Source of the DNA: JAVBKE01 sp031554215
GTDB taxonomy: Bacteria; Bacillota; Bacilli; JARBTR01
Direction: 5' to 3'
DNA length: 31,302 nucleotides
NCBI GenBank assembly: GCA_031554215.1
Contig: JAVBKF010000007.1
Location: forward strand, 1-31,302
The notes beneath the pieces were generated by a model, which was not told the origin of the DNA, made no database searches, and saw nothing but the letters and a program-made list of their open reading frames with translations. The position numbers were made by a program, and so were the translations under genes. Below, one piece after another: positions 8,980 through 16,535 of this stretch. Every line of letters begins with the position of its first letter. Position 1 is the first letter of the stretch.

Positions 8980-8999
8980 TTTGCACCATCTGGTGCAAA
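8980..8999. promoter_or_regulatory. Perfect palindrome in the dapH upstream region
   Basis: TTTGCACCA-TC-TGGTGCAAA is a 9+2+9 perfect palindrome, 46-65 bases before the dapH ATG. Read on the minus strand, TTGCAC within it lies 17 bases from TAAAGT, a possible weak -35/-10 pair, so a repressor bound here would block the promoter. No regulator can be named. Confidence 0.5.
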
Positions 9000-9185
9000 G
9001 TCGGGAATAAGACCAGGCTCGAGTCAAGTGGTTATCCCATAAACTAATCTTGATAACAAGGTGCGTTATCTGCACTTACAACCAGCTGACAGTTTATTTG
9101 CAAGTTCATTCCATGAATGAACAGCAGTTTTTATTTCTAGCAACTTAAGAACGAGTACCAAAGTCGTACCATTAGGAGGTTTCAA

Positions 9186-9473
9186 ATGTACCCTGAATAC
9201 CCAAGCAATCACCCATATCCGGTGCAGCAACCGCATGGTGAAGATGAGCGTTTTTTTCCGTTTATCCCATTTCTAGGGGGTCTGGCAATTGGCGGATTAT
9301 TATTTAATCGACCACCTTATCCATATCCTTATCCAGCACCTTACCCGATGCCGTACCCACCTCAAGCATATCCAGCGTATCCGGCTGGTGCAGGATTTGG
9401 CGGTTACCCTATGCAAATGGGGCAACAACAAATGGGCTTCACTGAGAACATTAATATTTACCCACGAAGTTGA
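9186..9473 (+). CDS. Small Pro/Tyr-rich protein with a hydrophobic segment
   Basis: A 95-residue protein with a strong ribosome binding site (TAGGAGG, 7 bases before ATG). The N-terminus is polar (YPEYPSNHPYPVQQPHGEDE). One hydrophobic segment, FFPFIPFLGGLAIGGLLF (about residues 23-40), is followed by repeated PYPYPYPAPYPMPYPPQAYPAYP (46-68 region), then a Gly/Gln-rich end. Proteins with this layout occur in Bacilli and are sometimes linked to spore or cell surfaces, but I cannot name a family. It has its own terminator-like hairpin at 9499-9570. The gene is real by its ribosome binding site and biased composition; its function is unknown. Confidence 0.75.
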   Translation: MYPEYPSNHPYPVQQPHGEDERFFPFIPFLGGLAIGGLLFNRPPYPYPYPAPYPMPYPPQAYPAYPAGAGFGGYPMQMGQQQMGFTENINIYPRS

Positions 9474-9498
9474 TTCTTTTGTTAAAGATTATCGAAAT

Positions 9499-9570
9499 GC
9501 AGTGTTGTGCTTTTATATGACCACAAACAGGTGAACATGTTCATACCGACTAACACCAACACTGCTTTTT
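9499..9570 (+). terminator. Terminator-like hairpin after the Pro/Tyr-rich gene
   Basis: GCAGTGTTG (9499-9507) pairs perfectly with CAACACTGC (9557-9565), followed by TTTTTCC. The long loop holds an internal 12-bp palindrome, TGAACATGTTCA (9532-9543), that could form a nested stem. Confidence 0.65.
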
Positions 9571-9672
9571 CCTTCAATTTCACAGCTAATTCTCATCATG
9601 ATTTTTAATGCGTTTCTACGATAAATGCGAAGAGGACAAGTCATCCTTATTTATTCGGCACGCAAGAAATGC

Positions 9673-9678
9673 TATAAT
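9673..9678 (+). promoter_or_regulatory. Possible -10 box for ykyB-patA
   Basis: TATAAT, 35 bases before the ykyB-like ATG. The sequence 17 bases upstream (TTTATT) is a poor -35, so this is only a candidate sigma-A promoter. Confidence 0.4.
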
Positions 9679-9712
9679 TTGATAATCCTATATTAAAAAG
9701 TGAGTTTAAACA

Positions 9713-10177
9713 ATGCAGAATCATTCAATTACAGCGATTTCCGAAGCACTATTCACCATTAACAAACACGCAAAAACAGCACCAAATCCGACATTTTTGT
9801 ATACGTTAAAGCGTGAAACAATTGATAAACTATTACAAGAAGGTAAAGCAGAGAAGAAAGGATTGCAGTTTGCAGCGACCACCACGCGTTCTCAGCAAAC
9901 GTCAACTGTTCTCATTGCATGTGGTGCATATTTATTTCATACAACTGCGACCAAATCAGACTTTGCAACGCTCAAACACCTAGGACACCTGAATGACAGT
10001 TATCGCAATCCACCAATTAGGATGAGCCTGAATATTGCCAAAAAGATTTTATGCGAATATACGGGCTGTAAAGAGGTTGATGTCAAACAACAACAAACAA
10101 CATTCAGCCATCCACAATTTACCCGTCTCGGTGACTCCGTACCGACTTTTCCAGCTACTAAATATAGAAAAGAGTGA
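9713..10177 (+). CDS. ykyB: YkyB-like protein
   Basis: A 154-residue basic protein resembling YkyB of Bacillus, a conserved protein of unknown function that is encoded near patA in B. subtilis. It shows no membrane segment. The N-terminal half has the typical start ITAISEALFTINKHAKTAP followed by LYTLKRETIDKLL, and the C-terminal part is rich in Thr, Gln and Lys. The ribosome binding site is weak (AAGTGAG). Its TGA stop lies four bases before the GTG start of patA, so the two are almost certainly one transcript with translational coupling. No function is claimed. Confidence 0.82.
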   Translation: MQNHSITAISEALFTINKHAKTAPNPTFLYTLKRETIDKLLQEGKAEKKGLQFAATTTRSQQTSTVLIACGAYLFHTTATKSDFATLKHLGHLNDSYRNPPIRMSLNIAKKILCEYTGCKEVDVKQQQTTFSHPQFTRLGDSVPTFPATKYRKE

Positions 10178-10181
10178 TGTC

Positions 10182-11324
10182 GTGGAACAGCTACTTAACC
10201 CACTCACAAAGAATATTCAGATTTCAGGTATTCGTCAGTTTTATAACTTGATTGCAGATATTGACGATGTGATTTCTTTTACAATTGGACAACCTGATTT
10301 CGATACACCTGCGCATATTAAATCAGCGGCTATTGATGCAATTCAGGCAAACCACACAGTCTATACGCCCAACGCTGGACTACTCATACTCCGCGATGCT
10401 GCTAGCAGTTATTTCAATCAGAAATACCAACTTGATTATTCGGTGAATGAAATCATTGTGACTGTCGGTGCCAGTGAAGCAATTGATATTGCACTTCGCA
10501 CGATTCTAACTGAAGGGGATGAAGTGCTCATCCCTGGCCCAGTCTACCCAGGTTACGAGCCAATTGTCACCACCTGTGGTGCGAAAACAGTTCATATTGA
10601 TACGAGAGAATCTTCTTTCAAAATTACCCCTGAGCAAATCTGCCAGCATATCAATGAAAAAACAAAGTGCATCATCTTGAGCTATCCTTCTAACCCAACA
10701 GGTGTTTCACTGACAAAATCCGAACTTGTAGCTATTGCTAATGTACTCCGCGGACGTGACATCTTTGTGATCGCGGATGAAATTTATAGTGAACTCACCG
10801 GCAACCATTTCTCAATTGCCACCTTATTGCGTGAACAAACGATCGTAGTGAATGGGCTTTCTAAATCGCACTCGATGACTGGCTGGCGGATTGGTTTCTT
10901 GCTCGCCCCTGCGAACATCTCAAAGCATATGTTGAAAATGCATCAATATAATGTGACGTGCGCGCCATCCATTTCGCAATATGCTGCTATAGAGGCACTA
11001 ACCAATGGCTTTGACGATGCAGTACCCATGCGCATTGCTTATGAAAACAGAAGGCGATATGTTGGTGAGCGCTTGCAGCATATGGGCTTTGATATTGTAT
11101 ATCCAGACGGGGCATTTTACTTCTTTGTGAAGTTACCAGCAAATTCAGAAGAAAATTCGATGGAGTTCGCCCTAAACCTTGTCAAAAAGGCAAAAGTTGC
11201 CGTTGTGCCTGGTTCAGCGTTTTCTCCAGTTGGCGAAGGATACTTCCGATTATCTTATGCCTGTAGCATGGAGAATATTGTTGAAGGACTAGACCGAATG
11301 AAAGCTTACTTGGATACTCAGTAA
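10182..11324 (+). CDS. patA: PatA, N-acetyl-LL-diaminopimelate aminotransferase
   Basis: A fold-type I PLP-dependent aminotransferase (class I/II). In the acetylase pathway it makes N-acetyl-LL-diaminopimelate from N-acetyl-2-amino-6-oxopimelate, two steps after DapH. Visible features: VISFTIGQPDFDTP near the N-terminus, YTPNAG, PGPVYPGYEP, SYPSNPTGV, the PLP-contacting ADEIYSEL, and NGLSKSHSMTGWRIGF with the Schiff-base lysine in SKSHS. The frame is open much further upstream (to 10035), but that part overlaps the ykyB-like gene. The B. subtilis protein as I recall it aligns from LLNPK, so GTG 10182 is chosen, giving 380 residues. The Shine-Dalgarno sequence is the AAAGAGTGA at the end of ykyB. 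It ends at a strong terminator near 11591. Confidence 0.93.
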   Translation: MEQLLNPLTKNIQISGIRQFYNLIADIDDVISFTIGQPDFDTPAHIKSAAIDAIQANHTVYTPNAGLLILRDAASSYFNQKYQLDYSVNEIIVTVGASEAIDIALRTILTEGDEVLIPGPVYPGYEPIVTTCGAKTVHIDTRESSFKITPEQICQHINEKTKCIILSYPSNPTGVSLTKSELVAIANVLRGRDIFVIADEIYSELTGNHFSIATLLREQTIVVNGLSKSHSMTGWRIGFLLAPANISKHMLKMHQYNVTCAPSISQYAAIEALTNGFDDAVPMRIAYENRRRYVGERLQHMGFDIVYPDGAFYFFVKLPANSEENSMEFALNLVKKAKVAVVPGSAFSPVGEGYFRLSYACSMENIVEGLDRMKAYLDTQ

Positions 11325-11373
11325 CTGTTTGTTTGACATAGACACACTAATCCATTGAGGTGAAGCAAACAGT

Positions 11374-11491
11374 ATCAACATAAAGTCTCATCCTCTATGG
11401 AATTTGGTTCGTTGGTGCATTTGCTAGTTCCGTTACAACGTATTTCAAACAGCAAAGCATTCATAACACAATGACAGATCATCAAAACTGA
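11374..11491 (+). pseudogene. Decayed small membrane-protein gene after patA
   Basis: A good Shine-Dalgarno sequence (GAGGTGA, 11357-11363) precedes ATC at 11374 where an ATG would be expected. The frame reads INIKSHPLWNLVRW to about 11415. One base later, frame +1 continues AFASSVTTYFKQQSIHNTM to a TGA at 11489-11491. Joined, they give a plausible protein of about 38 residues with a short hydrophobic part. The missing start and a one-base shift suggest a decayed gene. A sequencing error plus a rare start is the alternative. I cannot name the family. Confidence 0.4.
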
Positions 11492-11590
11492 ATTAAGTCA
11501 ATCATAAAGCGGGTACGACCAGACCGCTATCTAACGAAAGCATGAATTATCTCATTCACTTTTTAAGAATGAGACCACATAGTTGAAAAT

Positions 11591-11626
11591 AATCAAGAGG
11601 GATAGCAAACGCCTCTTGATTTTTTC
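11591..11626. terminator. Terminator between patA and the ykwC-like gene
   Basis: AATCAAGAGG (11591-11600) pairs perfectly with CCTCTTGATT (11612-11621), followed by TTTTTTC on the + strand; the minus side has ATTATTTTC. It can end both converging transcripts. Confidence 0.85.
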
Positions 11627-11758
11627 TATAAGCTAACTTAACGTACTAGTCGTCGCAGCAACCGCTTCCTGCATCCAGCTCACTAATCAACACTGTGTAC
11701 AATGCCTTCACAACGATTTCCACAAATCACTACACACCCATTGCTGTACTGGTTCGGT

Positions 11759-12625
11759 TCACTGCCAATATTGATACAATGCCTGTGTCCCCGACTCAGC
11801 TTCACCGCGAGCGGCCAGCTCTTCGTACATCTTCTTCACAACTGTAAGACCTGGCGTAATCATCCCAAACTTCTCTGCTTCGTCCATTGCGATCGTCATA
11901 TCTTTGATAAAGTGCTTAATATAGAATCCTGGCGCAAAATCACCTGCGAAAATCCTTGGCATGTAATTGACCATCGACCAACTCGAAGCTGCACCAGCAG
12001 AAATTGTCGCGAACACTGCCTCTGTATCAAGCCCTGCTTTTTCCGCATAGACAAATGCTTCACAGATACCAATCATCGTCCCTGCTATGGCAATTTGATT
12101 GGCCATCTTGGTATGTTGGCCGCTTCCGGCTTTCCCAAGCCAAGTACAACGCGCACCGAGCGTTTCAAATACCGGCAAGGTGTTTTGGTAAGCCGCTTCA
12201 TCTCCACCGACCATAATGGTGAGTTTCGCCTCTTTTGCCCCGACATCACCACCCGACACCGGTGCGTCAAGCGCCTGTATTCCTCTCACCTTTGCTGCCT
12301 GATAAATGTCGACCGCGAGTGTCGGTGTCGACGTTGTCATGTCAATGAGCACTTGCCCCTGCCGTCCATTCGCAATCAGTCCTTCCTCACCAAAGTAGAT
12401 TGTGCGCACATCATCAGGATATCCGACCATTGTAATGACCATATCAACCTGCTCCGTCATTTCTCTCGGTGAGCTACTCCACAAAGCACCTTCCGAGATT
12501 AACTTATCCGCCTTTGATTTCGTCCGCGTATACACATATACTGCATGTCCCGCGCGTAGCAAATGCCCAGCCATACTATGCCCCATCACACCGATACCGA
12601 TAAAACCAATCTTCTTTTTCTCCAT
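11759..12625 (-). CDS. ykwC: Beta-hydroxyacid dehydrogenase (3-hydroxyisobutyrate dehydrogenase family, YkwC-like)
   Basis: A 288-residue NAD(P)-dependent oxidoreductase of the 3-hydroxyisobutyrate / tartronate-semialdehyde reductase family. The Rossmann motif is GFIGIGVMG (7-15), followed by the substrate-binding DAPVSGGDVGA (about 121-131). The catalytic-lysine motif GSGQHTKMANQ (about 167-177) is present, with an all-helical C-terminal half. Length is normal. The ATG at 12625 follows AAGGGAG at good spacing. It resembles YkwC of Bacillus, which I recall lying near patA and ykyB there, so the neighbourhood supports the name. The true substrate is not known; valine catabolism or glyoxylate-type reactions are possible but no partner genes are present. 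Confidence 0.9.
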   Translation of the reverse strand: MEKKKIGFIGIGVMGHSMAGHLLRAGHAVYVYTRTKSKADKLISEGALWSSSPREMTEQVDMVITMVGYPDDVRTIYFGEEGLIANGRQGQVLIDMTTSTPTLAVDIYQAAKVRGIQALDAPVSGGDVGAKEAKLTIMVGGDEAAYQNTLPVFETLGARCTWLGKAGSGQHTKMANQIAIAGTMIGICEAFVYAEKAGLDTEAVFATISAGAASSWSMVNYMPRIFAGDFAPGFYIKHFIKDMTIAMDEAEKFGMITPGLTVVKKMYEELAARGEAESGTQALYQYWQ

Positions 12626-12959
12626 GATGATAACTCCCTTTGTCTAGCAATTTTGATACCCACAGTGTAACAGCAACCGCTTTCCGGAGGCAACAGAAAT
12701 CATGCGCTTATTTAAGTACCCCATTATTCTACACCACATTGCTCCATTCCTATTTTTAAAAATATTTTATGTAAATAATCGTTTGTCGCTGCGCATAAAA
12801 TTCCAAAGGCTCAACACTTGAGCTGTGCACTATCTGGTTAGTGGAAGTGGTTCATACATACTCAGCCGGAACTAAAGTCGAGACGACTGCGGAGGTGAAC
12901 GAGCAAGGATCGAACGTTTTACAAAACAAATAAGTAAAAAGAGAGCTGGAGGATGGAAA
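12626..12959. other. Upstream region of the tasA-like cluster
   Basis: An AT-rich stretch (12750-12785, TATTTTTAAAAATATTTTATG) precedes TTGTCGCTGCGCATAAAATTCC, a possible but weak promoter. A small stem, GCTCAA with GAGC, lies near 12809-12824. A GCGGAGGTGAACG ribosome-binding-like sequence at about 12888 has no start codon behind it. The ribosome binding site GGAGG for the first gene is at 12949-12953. Confidence 0.4.
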
Positions 12960-13634
12960 ATGTTTAAAGGGTCAAAAAGAAAATTATTAACAAGTGCAAT
13001 TGCTTTACTGGCTTGTATCGCACTACTTACAATCGGAACGTTTGCTTGGTTTACAGATAAAGCGAAGAATGAAGATAACTACATCAAAGCTGGAACATTA
13101 AGTGCTAGTTTTTATGCGGGAAATAGCCCTGCTGTCATCACAACACCTGCTTCAAATGAAGTCACAAGCGGTGAGTTTCCACTTGCTGCTACGACACCAG
13201 GTGCATTCATGAATCTAAAAGGTAATACTTCAAGCAAAATCTTCAATTTCACAAACTGGGAGCCAGGTAAGAGTGAAACAAAGTATCTTTATGTGAAGAA
13301 CGAAGGTTCACTACCGCTTAAATACAGAGTTTATTTCGACGGCGAACATGGAAGCACACTAGCAAATCTGCTGACATTCACTTTAGCAAAACAAGTAGGT
13401 TCTTCTACTTCACTTGACGGGATCACAGGCACTTTAGCTGGTGTCACAAATGGTACTGCACTGAACTTAGCTTCAATGACAGGCACTTTGGCACCAGGTC
13501 AATCAGCTGTTTATAAGGTGAAAGTTGAATTACCAGGACTTCTGACAGGCAACTCTTTCCAAGGAACTGACTTTACATTTGACGTGAAACTGAATGCAAC
13601 ACAACTTGATGGTAACGCATCATTACTTTTCTAA
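12960..13634 (+). CDS. TasA/camelysin-like fibre protein with SipW-type signal peptide
   Basis: A 224-residue secreted protein. The basic start KGSKRK is followed by a hydrophobic stretch (about 10-29) and the SipW-type end GTFAWFTDKAKNEDNYIKAGTL. That arrangement matches the signal known for TasA and CalY, which is cut by SipW next to the A-x-F-x-D motif. The mature part is a beta-sandwich-like domain of the TasA/M73 family with WEPGKSETKYLYVKNEGSLPLKYRVYF, and YKVKVELPGLLTGNSFQGTDFTFDV near the end. TasA proteins form extracellular fibres in biofilms; CalY has been described as a metalloprotease, but no protease site is visible here. The ribosome binding site is GGAGG. It leads a four-gene cluster ending in sipW, which presumably processes it. 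Confidence 0.88.
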   Translation: MFKGSKRKLLTSAIALLACIALLTIGTFAWFTDKAKNEDNYIKAGTLSASFYAGNSPAVITTPASNEVTSGEFPLAATTPGAFMNLKGNTSSKIFNFTNWEPGKSETKYLYVKNEGSLPLKYRVYFDGEHGSTLANLLTFTLAKQVGSSTSLDGITGTLAGVTNGTALNLASMTGTLAPGQSAVYKVKVELPGLLTGNSFQGTDFTFDVKLNATQLDGNASLLF

Positions 13635-13651
13635 ATAGCTTTTCTAGGGCG

Positions 13652-13684
13652 AAGGAATACTTGCAGTCTGAGTATTCCTTTCTC
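13652..13684 (+). terminator. Intra-cluster hairpin after the tasA-like gene
   Basis: AAGGAATACT (13652-13661) pairs perfectly with AGTATTCCTT (13671-13680), then TTCTC. The stem is stable but the T-run short. It may be a partial terminator or RNA stabiliser that makes the first gene's product more abundant than the later ones. Confidence 0.6.
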
Positions 13685-13770
13685 AGCTCTTGAGGTGATT
13701 TTTCACGATAAAGAAAAGATTGAATGATGATGGACCAAACAATGTTACTTTTTTCGGAAAGGAGCGAAGT

Positions 13771-14355
13771 ATGGAAGAACAGCCTGCAAATAAGCCTACT
13801 AAAGGACGCCGCTTTGAGCGGATAATCATTCTGATTCTTCTTGTTTTGTTGCTCCTATGTCTACTATGTTGCTGCCACCACCGATTCCACCCAGCCACTG
13901 AACAAGAAAAAAAATTAGTGGCACCAACAGATCAGTCAAAGAAACAGATTGAACTGATATTGGTTCCTAGAGAACCCGAAGCAAACACACCAATTAAACT
14001 CAGCAACGCGCTTCCTGGGGATGCTGTGCAGAAGTATTTCGCTATCCGAGTTGATCATGATCAGGCCGTAGTGCTACAGACTGCGTTTTCAGCGACTACT
14101 GAGGATGAAAAGGAACCGCTATCGGACGTCGTCAAGGTGAAGATTACCCAAGGAGATAATGTCGTACTGTTCGATGATAGCTTAAAGAAATTGCAAGCTG
14201 AACCAGTCGCATTCCTGCTCAAAGCGAACCAGTCACATCAAACATTTACCAAGATGTCTGTAACTGCCTATATCCCGGCATGGGTTGGGAATGTCTATCA
14301 GGGCAAGCAATTTAAAGGGAATATTCTTTGGAGTATTGGTGCCACAAATGAGTAA
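13771..14355 (+). CDS. Membrane-anchored protein of the TasA-like cluster with Cys/His-rich membrane edge
   Basis: The frame opens at 13720, but the ATG at 13771 has the strong Shine-Dalgarno sequence AAAGGAGCGAAGT and is preferred, giving 194 residues. A basic N-terminus (KGRRFER) precedes one membrane segment (about 18-33, IIILILLVLLLLC). This ends in LLCCCHHRFHP, with Cys30, Cys33-35 and His36-37. No SipW motif or lipobox fits, so it is probably an uncleaved anchor with the rest outside. The outer part shows NALPGDAVQKYFAIRVDHDQAVVLQTAFSA and ends with GNVYQGKQFKGNILWSIGA, a pattern like the strands of TasA-type domains. In position it could replace TapA, but it is not a recognisable TapA. 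Function unknown; a fibre-anchoring or assembly role is an inference from context. Confidence 0.7.
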   Translation: MEEQPANKPTKGRRFERIIILILLVLLLLCLLCCCHHRFHPATEQEKKLVAPTDQSKKQIELILVPREPEANTPIKLSNALPGDAVQKYFAIRVDHDQAVVLQTAFSATTEDEKEPLSDVVKVKITQGDNVVLFDDSLKKLQAEPVAFLLKANQSHQTFTKMSVTAYIPAWVGNVYQGKQFKGNILWSIGATNE

Positions 14356-14389
14356 AAATTTATCGGGTCTTTAGAGAGGGATACGGACG

Positions 14390-14929
14390 ATGAATAGACG
14401 GTCAAAGAAATACATTATCAGTGCTGTCCTTTTTCTCATGCTATGGACAATCATGGCCTTCTCTGTTTCTGCACTCATAGATCCGGTTGCCATTGTCCGA
14501 GATAACCATTTTGAAACCGGTAAAGTCCAATTGGATATCAATGCAGGAAAACCAATTTTCACGAACAATGATCTCAATTTAGCCCCAGCAGAATCAATTA
14601 CAAAAGCAATAACAGTGCATAACGACGGAACCGTTCCTGTCTATTACCGGCTCTATTTTGAAACACATGCTGGTGATTTAAATCGCTTCCTCACAATGCG
14701 CCTATACAAAGATGGTCAAGAAGTTTTTCGGAAGAAGGCCTCTGAATGGACAATGCAATCAGTATTTACTGCGAGTGAGCCGCTAGATGTCGGCGAAACC
14801 GTTCGCTTCAAGCTCAAGGCAACGATGACTGGTAACATCTCGAACCTTGGACAAAACAGCTTTTGGAAATTCGACATCATTGGTGAAGGTGTTCAAGTAC
14901 GAAACAACCCTGGCCAACAATTTGAATAG
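14390..14929 (+). CDS. Second TasA-like exported protein
   Basis: A 179-residue protein with signal RRSKKYIISAVLFLMLWTIMAFSVSA (about 3-28), followed by LIDPVAIVRDNHFETGKVQLDIN. The latter lines up with the usual A-x-F-x-D...N-x-F-x-x-G-x-L-x-L start of SipW substrates, although the Phe is replaced (ALID). The mature domain has APAESITKAITVHNDGTVPVYYRLYFETHAG (about 65-95), typical of TasA-family beta-sandwiches, then LDVGETVRFKLKATMTG and LGQNSFWKFDI. It follows the membrane-anchored gene by 34 bases and is 116 bases before sipW. It is likely a minor fibre subunit or a modulator. The ribosome binding site is GAGAGGGAT. Confidence 0.78.
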   Translation: MNRRSKKYIISAVLFLMLWTIMAFSVSALIDPVAIVRDNHFETGKVQLDINAGKPIFTNNDLNLAPAESITKAITVHNDGTVPVYYRLYFETHAGDLNRFLTMRLYKDGQEVFRKKASEWTMQSVFTASEPLDVGETVRFKLKATMTGNISNLGQNSFWKFDIIGEGVQVRNNPGQQFE

Positions 14930-15045
14930 TCTCCTTTTTTAAACAATTAAGTGGATGAATCAAACCAATCACTGCGCATCATTTAATCGTGCTTTTCATA
15001 TAAACATATAGACGAACAATTTATATTAAAGTGAGGACCTAACAC

Positions 15046-16371
15046 ATGGAAAACGCACAACATTCAGCCCTAGCTGCCACCCGTAAACCGAATAGAATTG
15101 CTAGCAATATTTCCTCCATCATCCTTGGATTATCACTCATTCTACTCATCGCAACCATCGCAATGATACTGAGTGGACAGAAAGATCGAAACTTCCTGGG
15201 TGTCCGTTTCTATTCTGTTCTTTCTGATTCTATGAAGCCGACATTTCAAGCTGGCGATCTTGTCGTGGGACGTACAGTTGATGTCGATACACTCGAAAAG
15301 GGCGATATCATCACCTTTAAATCTTCCGATCCACTGTCATTTAATCATTTAATTACCCATCAGATCAACAAAGTCATCCATGAAGACGGTGTCCTATCAT
15401 TCAAAACGAAGGGAGTTAATGTCGCACAAGCCGATGACGTTCCGGCATCCGCTGACCGGGTATTATCAAAATATACTTTCTCCATCCCAAAAGCTGGCTA
15501 TATCTTCGACTTCTTCCAAACGACAACAGGCTATGCGGTGCTGTTCCTACTACCTGTGCTCTGCATCATTTTCTTTCAAACCCGCAAAATCATTCGCTAC
15601 ATGCGAATAATCAAAAAGGAACAGCTTCAAGCATTCGAGCTAGCACTCGGCAATCAGCAGGGAAACCATGAAAAAATGACAGAAATGATTGAACAAATCA
15701 CTGTGCTAAGAGCCAAGCTACATCAGCTTGGCAGCGACGATATAGTACTGAGCACGGAGATAGCTGATCTTATAGAAGCGCCTACCACCTCCACTGATGT
15801 TGCTGAAGTAAATGATCAGATCGAGCAACCCGGTGCCGAAGTAAAGGATTTACGAGAGAACGATTACACAGATATTGAAAAGCCTCTAGCGACCGAAAAC
15901 GATGAAATAACACTGGGAATCACACCACTTTCACATACCAGATTAAACGATACGTTGCACGAAGACAATCTCAGGAAATCTGAAAAGCTGCTACCTAATG
16001 ACATCGACGAAACACTACTAGAAAGGAATTCACCTGCAAATGTAATCAAAAAAAACCGATTACTGGATAATGGGCAGTTAAGCGCATCCAGCCTAAATGA
16101 AGATGAGATCGCAGCCGGTAGTTTGCAGACACCAACCCAACATATCGCTGAGATACAAGATTTCATACAGCCAATTACCCTTCTAGAAAAAAAACAGGCC
16201 GCAAGCCAAGAAGTCGCTGATTCTCTCATAGTTGACGGAAGTGAACCAATGGCGATTCATCTAGCTACTAGTAATCTGCCTATGAGCGAAGCGGAAGCAC
16301 ATGAGGACCTGCCCTATGATAGCAAACAGCAGAACCCTTCAGAATTAAACAAGCAACAAACTGAGGAATAG
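15046..16371 (+). CDS. sipW: SipW-type (ER-type) signal peptidase I with long cytoplasmic tail
   Basis: Cleaves signal peptides of TasA-like proteins at the outer membrane face. The catalytic core is residues 20-180. It has a first membrane segment (about 22-42), Ser62 in VLSDSMKPT, and His105 in LITHQI, replacing the Lys of ordinary bacterial signal peptidases. The acidic residues of NVAQADDVPAS (Asp130/131) follow, then a second membrane segment (about 162-178, AVLFLLPVLCIIFF). Usual SipW proteins end near residue 190. This one continues to 441 with a helical stretch (about 185-240) and an acidic, low-complexity tail that shows no family I know. The tail should be cytoplasmic. The ribosome binding site is GTGAGGACC. 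It is the last gene of the cluster and is followed by a strong terminator. Confidence 0.9.
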   Translation: MENAQHSALAATRKPNRIASNISSIILGLSLILLIATIAMILSGQKDRNFLGVRFYSVLSDSMKPTFQAGDLVVGRTVDVDTLEKGDIITFKSSDPLSFNHLITHQINKVIHEDGVLSFKTKGVNVAQADDVPASADRVLSKYTFSIPKAGYIFDFFQTTTGYAVLFLLPVLCIIFFQTRKIIRYMRIIKKEQLQAFELALGNQQGNHEKMTEMIEQITVLRAKLHQLGSDDIVLSTEIADLIEAPTTSTDVAEVNDQIEQPGAEVKDLRENDYTDIEKPLATENDEITLGITPLSHTRLNDTLHEDNLRKSEKLLPNDIDETLLERNSPANVIKKNRLLDNGQLSASSLNEDEIAAGSLQTPTQHIAEIQDFIQPITLLEKKQAASQEVADSLIVDGSEPMAIHLATSNLPMSEAEAHEDLPYDSKQQNPSELNKQQTEE

Positions 16372-16377
16372 AAACAC

Positions 16378-16392
16378 CGCGCGCGCGCACGC
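16378..16392. repeat. Alternating CG tract
   Basis: CGCGCGCGCGC followed by ACGC, seven bases after the sipW stop. It is an alternating purine-pyrimidine run of the Z-DNA-prone kind, unusual against the AT-rich surroundings. Confidence 0.6.
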
Positions 16393-16426
16393 CACCATTG
16401 CACTATTTGCTGACATCCCGAAGGTC

Positions 16427-16478
16427 AAAATCCGCCTGATCGACTAGTTAAGAATCGGTAGTCGATCAGGCGGATTTT
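16427..16478. terminator. Perfect 20-bp-stem bidirectional terminator
   Basis: Arms 16427-16446 (starting AAAATCCGCCTGATC) and 16459-16478 (ending GATCAGGCGGATTTT) are exact reverse complements around a 12-base loop. The A- and T-ends suit termination of both sipW (+) and the nuclease gene (-). Confidence 0.92.
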
Positions 16479-16535
16479 CGCCGATAAATGGATGAATCGA
16501 TTACCATTACTATCAGATGAGCGCAACCTCCCAAG

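Noticed and set aside
10035..10181. N-terminal extension of PatA from ATG 10035
   Set aside because: The stretch overlaps the ykyB-like gene in another frame, and the aminotransferase family begins near GTG 10182.
11702..12472. 256-codon + strand frame
   Set aside because: It is a shadow of the ykwC-like gene: Cys/His/Arg-rich, with no ribosome binding site and no family.
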